Counted from the first letter of the stretch, positions 43,220 to 52,470 are shown. The stretch: DNA of 64,000 bases from JAPYTK01 sp964401935 (GCA_964401935.1 CAYOAL010000002.1:62001-126000), one strand, 5' to 3'. The notes: generated by a model from the sequence alone, not told the origin. Made by a program: numbers and translations.

Positions 43220-44428
43220 ATGTCGCACGCCCTCGCCCCCAGCCCCACGCGCCACCCCGCCACCCAGACCTGGGTCTTTCCCCCCCCGCGCGACGCAGCG
43301 CCCGACGGCTGCCGCCGCGTGAACCTGCGTGAGCTGTCGGCGCGGCCGGCGCGGTTCGAGCATCACCTCATGGTGGTGGGACAGCTCGGGGGCGCGCAGC
43401 TCGAGCTGGTCACCGCCTCCGAGCCGCTCTTCTTCGCACACGCCAACGTGTCGGACGAGCTCGTGCTCGCGCTCCCCACCGGCGATCCGATGCTCGACGC
43501 GTTCCCCTTTCGCACCTTCTTGCTCGACGAGGCGACGGGCGCCCTCGTGGGACGTGTCGCCCACGCCACCGGACAGCTGCTCCTGCACCCTCATGGGTGG
43601 CTGCACTGGCCCGGGATGTTGCGCGCCCCTTACACCCCGCCGGCCTTCCCTGGCCCACGGCGCTGCGGGCTGTCGCTGGTGTTCTGCGCGGCGACCCCTA
43701 CCCCCCCAGCCAACTTCGAGCGGCTCGTGGGCGACGGGCTCGACAACAACGTGAAGGCTTATCCGAGCGCGCACCACGGGAGCGCGCCGCCCTTTCACCT
43801 GATCGACGTGTTCCGTGAGCCCGAGGGGCGGGTGCTCGCCGAGGTGGCCGCCGCGCGCATGCAGCTGTGGGTGAGCCCAGGGCCGAGCCCCGTGGTTGGC
43901 GCGGGCTACGTGTGTGTGCTCGAGGCGAGCCGAGACAGCCCCTTCGCGGCCTGCGACCTCGTGTACCTCGACGGCCCCCGCGCGCTCGAAGGCGTGCGCC
44001 GCGCGCTCGTGTTCACCGCCCCCGAGGCGACGCCGCCACCGCCGAGCTGGGACGAAGTGCCGACGCCCCTCATGCTCCCCTTCGAGGATGGCGCGGGGCT
44101 CACGCTGCCGCTCACCGTGGAGGGCATCGAGCTCGCTCTGGTGAGCGACGAGCGCGTGCGGGTGAGCATCGGGGCGAGCCAGCGCGACGTACCGCGCTAC
44201 TGGCTGGCCCGCATGTTGTTTCGTCTCGCCCTCCACGGCTTCTCGCTCGGGTACCTCGAGACCTACGAAGGCTTCTTCTACGACGACCGCCGCGCCGCCG
44301 ACTCTGGGTATCGACTCGGACTGCGCGACGGGGAGGTGGTCACCGTACCGAGGGCCCGCATCCGAGAGGCGGTAGAGCGCCTCTACCGCGCGGTGGCGCC
44401 CCCGGGTTACACCGAGCGGCTGCGCTGA
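43220..44428 (+). CDS. Hypothetical protein, unknown
   Basis: I do not recognise this 402-residue soluble protein. It has no signal peptide or membrane segment. It contains ARPARFEHHLMVVGQLGGAQ, HPHGWLHWPGMLRAPY, HHGSAPPFHLIDVFREPEG and RMLFRLALHGFSLGYLETYEGFFYDD, and may be all-beta at the N-terminus. It follows the exonuclease by 18 bases and probably shares its message. Function unknown. Confidence 0.7.
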   Translation: MSHALAPSPTRHPATQTWVFPPPRDAAPDGCRRVNLRELSARPARFEHHLMVVGQLGGAQLELVTASEPLFFAHANVSDELVLALPTGDPMLDAFPFRTFLLDEATGALVGRVAHATGQLLLHPHGWLHWPGMLRAPYTPPAFPGPRRCGLSLVFCAATPTPPANFERLVGDGLDNNVKAYPSAHHGSAPPFHLIDVFREPEGRVLAEVAAARMQLWVSPGPSPVVGAGYVCVLEASRDSPFAACDLVYLDGPRALEGVRRALVFTAPEATPPPPSWDEVPTPLMLPFEDGAGLTLPLTVEGIELALVSDERVRVSIGASQRDVPRYWLARMLFRLALHGFSLGYLETYEGFFYDDRRAADSGYRLGLRDGEVVTVPRARIREAVERLYRAVAPPGYTERLR

Positions 44429-44521
44429 CGCGGAGTCGCGCTCTCGAGCGGGGTGCGCTGTGTTGGCGCGCTTCGCTTTGTGCGTCGAACCGTGAGCGCG
44501 GTGCTACGGTGAGCGCTTAAG

Positions 44522-45142
44522 ATGCGGCGGGACGAGTTCAACGAGCATGTGCGGGGCGTCGTGCGGAGGGGCGGTACGATCGTCGCGAAGGGGATCGCAA
44601 CAGAGCTCGACGTGCCCCCCGAAGACGCGAAGCGCTGGCTCGAGGCGCTCTACGAGGCTCGGGAGCTCGAGCTCGATCTCAACGACGCCGACGAGTTCGT
44701 GTACAAAAAGGGCAAGGCGCTCGGAGCCGCGCGCCCTCCGAGCGACGCGCTCGGCGCCGCGCTCGCTCCTCTGGGGACCGAAGCGGTCACCCGCGCAGCG
44801 ACGGACACCGCGAAGAAGGCGCTGCTCGGCGACGGTGACGCCGACCCCACCAAGAAGAAGATGCTGTGGGGCATCGGCCTCGGGTTCCTCCTCCCCGGGC
44901 TCGGCCTCTTCTACGCGGCGCCGTGGGTCACCGCGGTCCTCGCGACGATCACCGTCGGGGTGGTGGTCACCCTGCTGTCGTACCTGCCGATCATCGGCGG
45001 CCTCCTCACCTACATCCTGATGGTCGCCTTCATGGTCGCGTCCGGCGTGCTCGGCGGGCTCTACACGTTCCAGTACAACAAGACGGGCCAGCGCACGCGC
45101 CTCAGCAAGGGTGGCGAGGGCCGCCGCGCGCTCCCCCTCTGA
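44522..45142 (+). CDS. Hypothetical membrane protein with N-terminal winged-helix-like region
   Basis: The 206-residue protein has a soluble N-terminus of about 115 residues that looks like a winged helix (EFNEHVRGVVRRGGTIVAKG, PEDAKRWLEALYEARELEL) and then two to three hydrophobic segments (KMLWGIGLGFLLPGLGLFY, VTAVLATITVGVVVTLLSYL, LLTYILMVAFMVASGVLGG). It ends in a basic tail. The arrangement suggests a membrane-tethered DNA- or protein-binding domain, but I do not recognise it. ATG 44522 is the first start after a 93-base gap. Confidence 0.65.
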   Translation: MRRDEFNEHVRGVVRRGGTIVAKGIATELDVPPEDAKRWLEALYEARELELDLNDADEFVYKKGKALGAARPPSDALGAALAPLGTEAVTRAATDTAKKALLGDGDADPTKKKMLWGIGLGFLLPGLGLFYAAPWVTAVLATITVGVVVTLLSYLPIIGGLLTYILMVAFMVASGVLGGLYTFQYNKTGQRTRLSKGGEGRRALPL

Positions 45143-45294
45143 CGCTGGCGAAGAAATCCTGCTCGCGCCCACGCATGACCTCCGACGTCATGGTGGTGGG
45201 CGCGCTCGTGGCCAATTTGTCTCCCACACAACGAGGGCGGCTCGCGAACGTAGCTCGGCTGCATCGGAGACGCCCCGAATGAAGGAGATTCCTC

Positions 45295-46338
45295 ATGACC
45301 CACGTTACCCGCCGTCCGTCCTTTGTCTTCGCCGGAACCGTCGCCCTCGCCCTCCTCGGCAGCGCCTGCAGTGATCCCGAGCCCGCCGGCTCGAGCCCCG
45401 ATCCCGATCCCTCGGGCGGGAGCACCGCCGTGGGCGGGAGCGGCGGGAGTGGCGGCGCGCTCGATCCCTCGGGCGACGTGGAGGCCCCCAGCGTCGTGTC
45501 CACCTCTCCGCTCGACGGCGCGGTGGGCGTGACCGCCGACGCCCGCATCGTGATCACGTTCAGCGAGCCGATGGACGAAGACAGCGTGGAGGCTGCTTAT
45601 CAGTCGGAGGCGCTCCCCGCGAGCGCGGTCGCGCTGAAGTGGAACGAGGCGAGCGACGAGCTCACCATCGTGCCGCTCGATGGCCTGGCCTACGCGGAGG
45701 GCGGCCCCGAGGTGCCCGCGTTGAGCTACGACATCACCCTCGGCACGGCCGCGACGGATCTCGCCGGCAACCCCCTCGACGCGCCGCTCACGCTCGAGAT
45801 CGCCACCCTCCGTCATCTCACCCACGCCCTCCCCGTGGTGCCCGAGCTCACCGGCTACATGATCGAGGGCAGCCTCGCCCTCGCCGGCGAGGTGCAGGTC
45901 GGCGACCAAGTGGTGGCCCACCTCAAGCGTGAGGTCCGCGGCTTCATGACGTTCGACCTGAGCGAGGTCCCCGATGGCGTCGAGCTCGAGACGGTGACGC
46001 TCCGCGCCCCCCAGACCCAGCTCGCCGGCGCCCCCGATGACGAGCTCGGCGCGCTCCACGCGGAGCCGATCTTCTTCGACGCGCTCGACGCGGCGGCGTT
46101 CTCGTACGCCAGCGAGATCGCGGGGGCTCCGATCCTCACCCAGCTGGGCGAGGTGATCGTCCGTCACGCCGACCTGGCCACCCTCGTGAGCGACGATCTC
46201 GAAAACCGCGAGGCGCGCGAGAACCGCTCGCAGTATCGCCTGCGCTACCTCGGAGGCAAGAACGACGACGACAACACCGACAAAGTGTGGCTGAGCGCAG
46301 AGGGCACCGTCCTCGAGCTCGTCTACCTCGCCCCCTGA
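45295..46338 (+). CDS. Lipoprotein with bacterial Ig-like (Big_5) domain
   Basis: The 347-residue protein has a lipobox (LALLGSACSDP), a Ser/Gly/Pro spacer and an Ig-like Big_5 domain (PSVVSTSPLDGAVGVTADARIVITFSEPMDEDS, followed by YDITLGTAATDLAGN). A C-terminal beta-rich part of about 180 residues follows (GYMIEGSLALAGEVQVGDQV, FMTFDLSEVPDGVELETVTL), which may be a DNRLRE-type sandwich. Ribosome site GAAGGAG is near ATG 45295. Probably a surface adhesin or matrix protein. Confidence 0.75.
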   Translation: MTHVTRRPSFVFAGTVALALLGSACSDPEPAGSSPDPDPSGGSTAVGGSGGSGGALDPSGDVEAPSVVSTSPLDGAVGVTADARIVITFSEPMDEDSVEAAYQSEALPASAVALKWNEASDELTIVPLDGLAYAEGGPEVPALSYDITLGTAATDLAGNPLDAPLTLEIATLRHLTHALPVVPELTGYMIEGSLALAGEVQVGDQVVAHLKREVRGFMTFDLSEVPDGVELETVTLRAPQTQLAGAPDDELGALHAEPIFFDALDAAAFSYASEIAGAPILTQLGEVIVRHADLATLVSDDLENREARENRSQYRLRYLGGKNDDDNTDKVWLSAEGTVLELVYLAP

Positions 46339-46563
46339 CACCCTGAGCGCTGCGATTGGGGTCGTGGCCGCGGCTGGCCACGCCCCCCCGCCGGGTCGGG
46401 CACGCCCAGCGCTTGAAAGAGGCTCCGGGTGGGAAGCCTTCGCCCGGCGCGGGACTCGCGCTCGAACCGATGGGCCTCGGTGAGCCCGTGCATGTCGCTC
46501 GCTCAAAGCAGACCTCGAGCGCGAGACCTCGACCGGCGCAAGCGGTGAGGCTACGCTTGGCCG

Positions 46564-46815
46564 GTGGATTCGTCCTTCCGGGAGCGCTTTCCAGCCCGTG
46601 CCGAGGAGCTGTCGCCCGGCGAAAAGCTGCGCGTTGCTCTCGAGCTGGCCGACCTCGCCGAGCAGATGACACGTGCCCGGCTGTGCCGTGAGCTACCCGA
46701 CGCCGACGAAGACGAAATCGAGCGCCGAATCCAGGAGTGGTATCGCACCCGGCCCGGCGCTGAGCAGGGTGACGCCGAGGGGCACCCGGTCTCCCTGCCC
46801 CGCGCTAAGCGATGA
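46564..46815 (+). CDS. Small helical protein paired with AbiEii-like nucleotidyltransferase
   Basis: The 83-residue acidic protein begins GTG 46564 (MDSSFRERFPARAEELSPGE) and is mostly helical (EKLRVALELADLAEQMTRARL, DADEDEIERRIQEWYR). Its stop overlaps the start of the nucleotidyltransferase gene by four bases (ATGA, 46812-46815). This coupling is typical of toxin-antitoxin or regulator-enzyme pairs. It does not look like the known AbiEi fold, so a cognate antitoxin role is inferred from position only. Confidence 0.65.
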   Translation: MDSSFRERFPARAEELSPGEKLRVALELADLAEQMTRARLCRELPDADEDEIERRIQEWYRTRPGAEQGDAEGHPVSLPRAKR

Positions 46816-47402
46816 CACGCCTCCAGGCCGCGCTCCGTCGCATCGTCACGGATCTCGTAGCGCTCGAGGTGCGCTTCGCGCTCGTGGGTGGGCTCGCGGT
46901 GGGGGCGCGCTCCGAACCGCGAACGACGCGCGACGTGGACGTCGCCATCGCCACTGCAGACGACGCCGAGGCCGAGGCCATCGTGTTCTCGCTGCAGCAG
47001 CGCGGCTACCGCCTCGAAGCTGCCGTCGAGCAAGCGAAGACCGGCCGGCTCGCGACGGCGCGCCTCCGTGCGCCGCACGCGCGCGGTCCCGTCCTCGATT
47101 TACTCTTCGCTTCGTCCGGGATCGAGACCGAGGTGGTCCGAGACGCCGAACGGCTGGCGATCGTGCGCGGACTGGAGCTACCAGTCGCCTCCGTAGCCCA
47201 CCTCGTCGCCCTGAAGGTGCTGGCGCGCGACGACCGGCGGCGGCCTCAAGACGCCATGGATCTCGCTGCGCTCTTGCGGGTGGCGTCCGAGCGCGAGATC
47301 GAGATCGCCCGAGACCTCATCGGGCTCATCGCCGCGCGCGGTTACGATCGCGGCAAAGATCTCGAGGCGGGGCTGGAGCGAGCGGTCGCGGAGCTCACAT
47401 AG
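46812..47402 (+). CDS. AbiEii/AbiGii-type nucleotidyltransferase
   Basis: The 196-residue protein has the polymerase-beta-like signature of AbiEii proteins: FALVGGLAVGARSEPRTTRDVDVAI, where GG and DxD are the nucleotide and metal sites, then GPVLDLLFASSGIETEVV and LVALKVLARDDRRRPQDAMDL. Its length is shorter than many AbiEii toxins, which are often 220-300 residues. With the overlapping small gene it may form a type-IV-like toxin-antitoxin or phage-defence pair. The 3' end overlaps the antisense hydrolase fragment at 47342. Confidence 0.78.
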   Translation: MTRLQAALRRIVTDLVALEVRFALVGGLAVGARSEPRTTRDVDVAIATADDAEAEAIVFSLQQRGYRLEAAVEQAKTGRLATARLRAPHARGPVLDLLFASSGIETEVVRDAERLAIVRGLELPVASVAHLVALKVLARDDRRRPQDAMDLAALLRVASEREIEIARDLIGLIAARGYDRGKDLEAGLERAVAELT

Positions 47403-47533
47403 GTTCCCAAGAGATCCCAGGGGAACCCTTCGCCGTCACGGATGGCGCGCAGGATCGTCTCGAGCTCGAACGTGAGCACCCCCGAGAGGCCATCGCGCCG
47501 GAAGGTGAGGCGTGGGCTCGGCGCCTGGGTCAT
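47342..47533 (-). pseudogene. Hydrolase C-terminal fragment left by duplication
   Basis: This 63-codon frame starts MTQAPSPRLTFRRDGLSGVL and continues FELETILRAIRDGEGFPWDL, matching the C-terminus of the serine hydrolase (FRRDGLVGVLT and FELETILRAIRDGEGFPPWD), but with the piece between deleted. Its ATG overlaps the stop of the first RCC1 copy (ATGA at 47530-47533), and its 3' end is antisense to the nucleotidyltransferase. I read it as a remnant of a second hydrolase gene end. Confidence 0.7.
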
Positions 47534-49870
47534 GGCTCGAGGGGGATGGTGACGTGGAGGGGGGTGGTGGAGGGGTTCTTGTGGCCTTGCCCGAGCTGGT
47601 GGAAGGTGTTGCTGCCCCAGCAGTACACCGCGCCTCGCTCGGTGAGCGCGCAGACGTGCCTCAAACCCACGGTGACGCGGGCCACCGCCGCGACGCCGAA
47701 GATGCGGACCGGCTCCGCCGACGCGGGCCCCTTGAAGCCGAGCTGGCCACCGGAGTTGCCCCCCCAACAGAAGACGACGCCATCGCCGTCCACCGCACAG
47801 CTGGTGCTCGTGCTCAGTTCGACCCAGCGCGCGTCCTCGATGTGAAGCACCCGCCGCGGGACATGACCTCCCTCGGGCTCGCCGTCGCCGAGCGGGCCTT
47901 CGCCCCAACACCACACCGTGCCGTCGGCGAGGCGGGCACAGGCGCGCGAGCTACCGGACGCGACCTGGACGGCCTCGCCGAGGCCCGGCACCTCCACGAG
48001 CTCGCGGAGCTGCTCGCCGTTGTTTGGCTGCCCCGTCTTCCCCCACCCCGTGGAGCCCCAGCAGCCGACACGACGCCGACGGTTGATCGCGCAGTGGGCC
48101 AAGCCCCCCGTCTGGAGCGCGAGCACCTCGCCGGGAAGCCTCGTGGGCGGGTAGTCGGGCCACCACGCCTTCGAAGCCCGGCCCCAGAGCCACGTCTCCC
48201 CGTCGGCCGTCAGCACCGCGCCGTCCGCCACGTCGACCACCACGCCGAGGCCCTCGATGGGCTCGACGGGGGTGTACCCGACCGGGGCGAGGTTCGTCGA
48301 GACGTCGCCGAACGCGTTGTTGCCCCAGCAGAGCGCCGTGCCCGACGCGTCCAGGCCACATCCACGGTTCGGCCGGAGCACGATGCGCGTCATGCAGGTG
48401 TCCACCCACGCGCGCGTCGGGCGCTCGAGGTCACGGCGGTCGTAGGGCCGCAGCCCTTGGTTATGAACGTTGTCGCCCCAACAATACACCTGTCCGCGCA
48501 GGTCCAAAGCGCAGGTGGCGTCGTTTGCTGCCGTGAGGGCCACCACACGATTGGGCTCGTCGGCGCCGAGCGCGCAGGCGGGCGCCTCGTCTGGCTCCTT
48601 ATCAACGGCGAGCGGCGGTGCCTCGATGGCCTCGTCGCCACACGCGACGAGCAGCAGGCCCACGAGACCCGTGAGCACCCCCGAGAGGCCATCGCGCCGG
48701 AAGGTGAGGCGTGGGCTCGGCGCCTGGGTCATGGCTCGAGGGGGATGGTGACGTGGAGGGGGGTGGTGGAGGGGTTCTTGTGGCCTTGCCCGAGCTGGTG
48801 GAAGGTGTTGCTGCCCCAGCAGTACACCGCGCCTCGCTCGGTGAGCGCGCAGACGTGCCTCAAACCCACGGTGACGCGGGCCACCGCCGCGACGCCGAAG
48901 ATGCGGACCGGCTCCGCCGACGCGGGCCCCTTGAAGCCGAGCTGGCCACCGGAGTTGCCCCCCCAACAGAAGACGACGCCATCGCCGTCCACCGCACAGC
49001 TGGTGCTCGTGCTCAGTTCGACCCAGCGCGCGTCCTCGATGTGAAGCACCCGCCGCGGGACATGACCTCCCTCGGGCTCGCCGTCGCCGAGCGGGCCTTC
49101 GCCCCAACACCACACCGTGCCGTCGGCGAGGCGGGCACAGGCGCGCGAGCTACCGGACGCGACCTGGACGGCCTCGCCGAGGCCCGGCACCTCCACGAGC
49201 TCGCGGAGCTGCTCGCCGTTGTTTGGCTGCCCCGTCTTCCCCCACCCCGTGGAGCCCCAGCAGCCGACACGACGCCGACGGTTGATCGCGCAGTGGGCCA
49301 AGCCCCCCGTCTGGAGCGCGAGCACCTCGCCGGGAAGCCTCGTGGGCGGGTAGTCGGGCCACCACGCCTTCGAAGCCCGGCCCCAGAGCCACGTCTCCCC
49401 GTCGGCCGTCAGCACCGCGCCGTCCGCCACGTCGACCACCACGCCGAGGCCCTCGATGGGCTCGACGGGGGTGTACCCGACCGGGGCGAGGTTCGTCGAG
49501 ACGTCGCCGAACGCGTTGTTGCCCCAGCAGAGCGCCGTGCCCGACGCGTCCAGGCCACATCCACGGTTCGGCCGGAGCACGATGCGCGTCATGCAGGTGT
49601 CCACCCACGCGCGCGTCGGGCGCTCGAGGTCACGGCGGTCGTAGGGCCGCAGCCCTTGGTTATGAACGTTGTCGCCCCAACAATACACCTGTCCGCGCAG
49701 GTCCAAAGCGCAGGTGGCGTCGTTTGCTGCCGTGAGGGCCACCACACGATTGGGCTCGTCGGCGCCGAGCGCGCAGGCGGGCGCCTCGTCAGGCTCCTTA
49801 TCAACGGCGAGCGGCGGTGCCTCGTTGGCCTCGTCGCCACACGCGACGAGCAGCAGGCCCACGAGACCCG
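47471..49870. repeat. Tandem duplication, two copies of a 1199-bp unit
   Basis: Copy 1 begins at 47471 and copy 2 at 48670. They share an exact offset of 1199 bases through 48671/49870. I found two differences: T48592 versus A49791 (silent) and A48626 versus T49825 (Ile to Asn in the lipoprotein). Each copy carries an RCC1-repeat gene. No terminal inverted repeats or transposase are present, so unequal recombination or an assembly artefact are the likely sources. Confidence 0.88.
47530..48732 (-). CDS. RCC1-repeat lipoprotein, copy A (chimeric N-terminus)
   Basis: The 400-residue protein contains six RCC1-type Cys repeats of the form C-x(5)-G-x(3)-CWG (CALDLRGQVYCWGDN, CGLDASGTALCWGNN, CARLADGTVWCWGEG, CAVDGDGVVFCWGGN, CALTERGAVYCWGSN). 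The first 21 residues (MTQAPSPRLTFRRDGLSGVL) copy the hydrolase end and join directly to the lipoprotein signal LVGLLLVACGDE. Its ATG overlaps the stop of copy B. Because the leader is lengthened, export may differ from copy B. Confidence 0.78.
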   Translation of the reverse strand: MTQAPSPRLTFRRDGLSGVLTGLVGLLLVACGDEAIEAPPLAVDKEPDEAPACALGADEPNRVVALTAANDATCALDLRGQVYCWGDNVHNQGLRPYDRRDLERPTRAWVDTCMTRIVLRPNRGCGLDASGTALCWGNNAFGDVSTNLAPVGYTPVEPIEGLGVVVDVADGAVLTADGETWLWGRASKAWWPDYPPTRLPGEVLALQTGGLAHCAINRRRRVGCWGSTGWGKTGQPNNGEQLRELVEVPGLGEAVQVASGSSRACARLADGTVWCWGEGPLGDGEPEGGHVPRRVLHIEDARWVELSTSTSCAVDGDGVVFCWGGNSGGQLGFKGPASAEPVRIFGVAAVARVTVGLRHVCALTERGAVYCWGSNTFHQLGQGHKNPSTTPLHVTIPLEP

Positions 49871-49889
49871 AGCACCATCCCCTACCCAT
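48729..49889 (-). CDS. RCC1-repeat lipoprotein, copy B
   Basis: The 386-residue protein has a normal lipoprotein leader (MGRGWCSGLVGLLLVACGDE) and the same six RCC1-type CWG repeats as copy A. After residue 13 it differs from copy A at only one seen residue (N versus I in GDEANEAP/GDEAIEAP). ATG 49889 overlaps the stop of the serine hydrolase gene by 8 bases, so the hydrolase and both RCC1 genes form one translationally coupled unit. RCC1 propellers mediate protein contacts; here the domain would lie outside the cell. Confidence 0.82.
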   Translation of the reverse strand: MGRGWCSGLVGLLLVACGDEANEAPPLAVDKEPDEAPACALGADEPNRVVALTAANDATCALDLRGQVYCWGDNVHNQGLRPYDRRDLERPTRAWVDTCMTRIVLRPNRGCGLDASGTALCWGNNAFGDVSTNLAPVGYTPVEPIEGLGVVVDVADGAVLTADGETWLWGRASKAWWPDYPPTRLPGEVLALQTGGLAHCAINRRRRVGCWGSTGWGKTGQPNNGEQLRELVEVPGLGEAVQVASGSSRACARLADGTVWCWGEGPLGDGEPEGGHVPRRVLHIEDARWVELSTSTSCAVDGDGVVFCWGGNSGGQLGFKGPASAEPVRIFGVAAVARVTVGLRHVCALTERGAVYCWGSNTFHQLGQGHKNPSTTPLHVTIPLEP

Positions 49890-52470
49890 GCGTCAACACT
49901 CCCGGCGCTTGAAAGAGATCCCAGGGAGGGAACCCTTCGCCGTCACGAATGGCGCGCAGGATCGTCTCGAGCTCGAACCCGTGGGCCTCGGTCAAGGACC
50001 CGTGGATATCGGTGTTCAACGTGAGCACCCCCACCAGGCCATCGCGCCGGAAGGCCATCGCGCTCGTCCCGGGATAACTCCCGTTGTGCCAAAGGAAGCC
50101 GGGAGCCGGCACGAAGAAGCCCAGCGTGCGATCTTTGGCATAGGTGTCGCGCACGAGCATGTCGACGCTCGCTTGGTTCTTCAGCACCGGGTGGGTGGGG
50201 AGATCGAAGGACGCGTAGAGCCGCGCCACGTCGAGCGCCGCGAGGGAGAGGAAGCCCCCAGACACCGCGATCTCCCAGAACGTGCCGTCGTAATGGAGCG
50301 CGCCCCAGCCCGCCGGCCCGATGGTGCCGTCGTCCACGCGATAGCTGCGCGAGGTGGAGGCGACGACGGGGTTCCGCGCGTGGTATCGGACTTCGGCGGT
50401 GTTCCACCGGGCCCCCGCGGCACGCGGCTCCGTGAGACCCACGCGCGACTCGGGCACACCCAGCGGGTCCAAGACCTCTTCCCGCAAGAACTTGAAGTAG
50501 TCCTCTTGGCGCGACTGGCTCGCGACGATGTCACCGATGCGATTGAACCCAAAGTTCGAGTATCGCGGAAAGACCTGGAGGCCGGTGGTGGTGAGCGTCC
50601 CGCCCCACACCCGTTGGCCGTCGATCGCCTCGAAGTACCCCATGTTGGTGGGCGTGCTCGGCGGCATGGTCTTCAACATGTAGTCGCTGAGGTGCAGCGC
50701 GGAGAGCGGCACCAGCTCGTCGGCAGGCACCCCTTGTGCGTAGAGATCTTGGATCACGCGCCACGGATCGACCGCCGCCAACGCGACCTCCTCGTCGAAG
50801 AACCCCACGTGGCACGCGAGCTGGGCGGCCGTGCGGGTGATCCAGCCGGCGTCCGCGATTACGTAGGGCACGTCAACCAGCACGGCCAGGTTGCCGGAGC
50901 CCAGATCGAACAGATCGATCGGCGCTTCGGCAGCGTTGGCGCCCTCGGCCATGCGAAGGAGCGCGACGGACGCGAAGACCTTGGCGATGCTGCCGATGCG
51001 CATCCGTTGGGCCACGTGGGTGAGCGGATAGGAGAGCGGCGCCCAGGTGTACGCGGCGGCGTACACGAGCGCCCCCTGGTGCGCGACCGCGAGCTGCGCC
51101 GCGCGCACGCTGTGACGACGCATCAGCGCCATGACGAAATCGTCGGCAGGCTTGAACCGATCGTTGGCGCTCGCGACGATGTCACCAGGATCGGTTGGGT
51201 TGGCCTCGGTCTGGAGCCCAAGAGGCGGAGGCAGCCCACGCGCGACCTGCGCGCCGAGCGGCGTGAAAGGAGCGTCGACCGCCGTGAACGGACCGACGGG
51301 GGCCACCGGCGCGAGCGCGGGAGCTTGCCCAGCGTCGTCGGACAACGCCTCGAGGCTGGCGCTCCGAGAGAACCGGCTCGCGCGCGCAGCGAAACCACGA
51401 CCAGCGCTCCAGGCCGTGGCCCGCGCCGCGCTGCGTTGCGTCCTGCGCTGTTTCCTGCGTTGTGTCTTCGTGTAGGCCGCCCACCGCGACCCCGCGAGCT
51501 CGCCCGAGACCTCCACCTCGCTGAGCCTAGCACTTTGCGCCTCCGATGCATCCGCAGGGAGCCCCCCGAGCGGCAGCCGCGTGATGCGCATCCAGCGCTT
51601 CGGCGGTGAGAGGTGCCCGGCGCCAGCGACGACCACGTTGAAGCGCTGCCCCGGCCCAGCGTCGTTCCCCATCACGGAGAGCGGCCAGAGATCGAGGTCC
51701 GCGAGGTCCCGCAGCGCCAGCTCGAGCCTGTCTTCTCGAATGTCGAACACGGCGAAGTTGCCTTCGATCGGCTCACTCTCGTGAAGCATGAAGTGCCTCA
51801 CCTTCCCCGCGGGCGAGCGCCAACGTCCCAGCACGCGGGGGTAAGCAAACGCCGATATCAGCGCCGCGTTGGCTTGCTGCGGATCCTCACTTTCCCAGAG
51901 GATGTTGAGGTTCCGCTGGGCCCACCCAGGGCTGTACCCGGGGTCGCCAGGGCCACCCTTCGACGGCTGTTCGCGCAGCACCAGCGCGAAGTTGCCGTCG
52001 CCCTCGACGCCGTAGGGCGCGACCCACTCAGGCCCCATGCCCGCCCCCTGCACGAAACCAAACAGGTCGTTCCAGCTCACCCCGGCGGGGAGTGAGAACA
52101 AGACGCTCGAGCGCCGGACTGGCACGCCGTCGTCGAGCTTCCGATGAGCCGGCCGGGCCGAGGACGACGTGAACACCGAGAAGCGCGGCCCTGCCGCGGT
52201 GTGCGCCGCGCCCACGAGAAACGGAAACCTCCCACCACGAGCCTCCGCGTCGAGCCACGCATACGTCTCGCCCTGCTCCGAGGCCGGGAGGTACGAGATG
52301 GCGGGACGTGAGACCCCTCCCGACCAGCGAACCCACACGCCGGTGTAGAGCACCTCGTCGGAGTTGGGGACGGCGTGAAGGCAGAGCGACAGCGGCGCCC
52401 ACCCCGCGCGCGGGTCTTGGGGTGGATGGAGCCACGTCGCCACGAGCGTCTCGTGCTCGACCTCGCCCAT
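49882..52470 (-). CDS. Large serine hydrolase (class C beta-lactamase/EstB-like)
   Basis: The 862-residue protein has a long N-terminal region (1-390) of aromatic-rich repeats (ETLVATWLHPPQDPRAGWAP, GETYAWLDAEARGGRFPFLV, EGNFAVFDIREDRLELALRD), a basic linker (RRKQRRTQR) and a C-terminal penicillin-binding-like serine hydrolase. The catalytic motifs are IGSIAKVF (S-x-x-K), PRYSNFGFN (Y-S-N) and WHNGSYPG (H-x-G). No signal peptide is obvious from ATG 52470. It is probably an esterase or peptidase of the beta-lactamase class C family, with the N-terminal part for substrate or partner binding. Confidence 0.78.
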   Translation of the reverse strand: MGEVEHETLVATWLHPPQDPRAGWAPLSLCLHAVPNSDEVLYTGVWVRWSGGVSRPAISYLPASEQGETYAWLDAEARGGRFPFLVGAAHTAAGPRFSVFTSSSARPAHRKLDDGVPVRRSSVLFSLPAGVSWNDLFGFVQGAGMGPEWVAPYGVEGDGNFALVLREQPSKGGPGDPGYSPGWAQRNLNILWESEDPQQANAALISAFAYPRVLGRWRSPAGKVRHFMLHESEPIEGNFAVFDIREDRLELALRDLADLDLWPLSVMGNDAGPGQRFNVVVAGAGHLSPPKRWMRITRLPLGGLPADASEAQSARLSEVEVSGELAGSRWAAYTKTQRRKQRRTQRSAARATAWSAGRGFAARASRFSRSASLEALSDDAGQAPALAPVAPVGPFTAVDAPFTPLGAQVARGLPPPLGLQTEANPTDPGDIVASANDRFKPADDFVMALMRRHSVRAAQLAVAHQGALVYAAAYTWAPLSYPLTHVAQRMRIGSIAKVFASVALLRMAEGANAAEAPIDLFDLGSGNLAVLVDVPYVIADAGWITRTAAQLACHVGFFDEEVALAAVDPWRVIQDLYAQGVPADELVPLSALHLSDYMLKTMPPSTPTNMGYFEAIDGQRVWGGTLTTTGLQVFPRYSNFGFNRIGDIVASQSRQEDYFKFLREEVLDPLGVPESRVGLTEPRAAGARWNTAEVRYHARNPVVASTSRSYRVDDGTIGPAGWGALHYDGTFWEIAVSGGFLSLAALDVARLYASFDLPTHPVLKNQASVDMLVRDTYAKDRTLGFFVPAPGFLWHNGSYPGTSAMAFRRDGLVGVLTLNTDIHGSLTEAHGFELETILRAIRDGEGFPPWDLFQAPGVLTHG

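Noticed and set aside
47471..49870. The 1199-bp duplication as an insertion sequence
   Set aside because: No transposase, no terminal inverted repeats and no target-site duplication; the units are head to tail.
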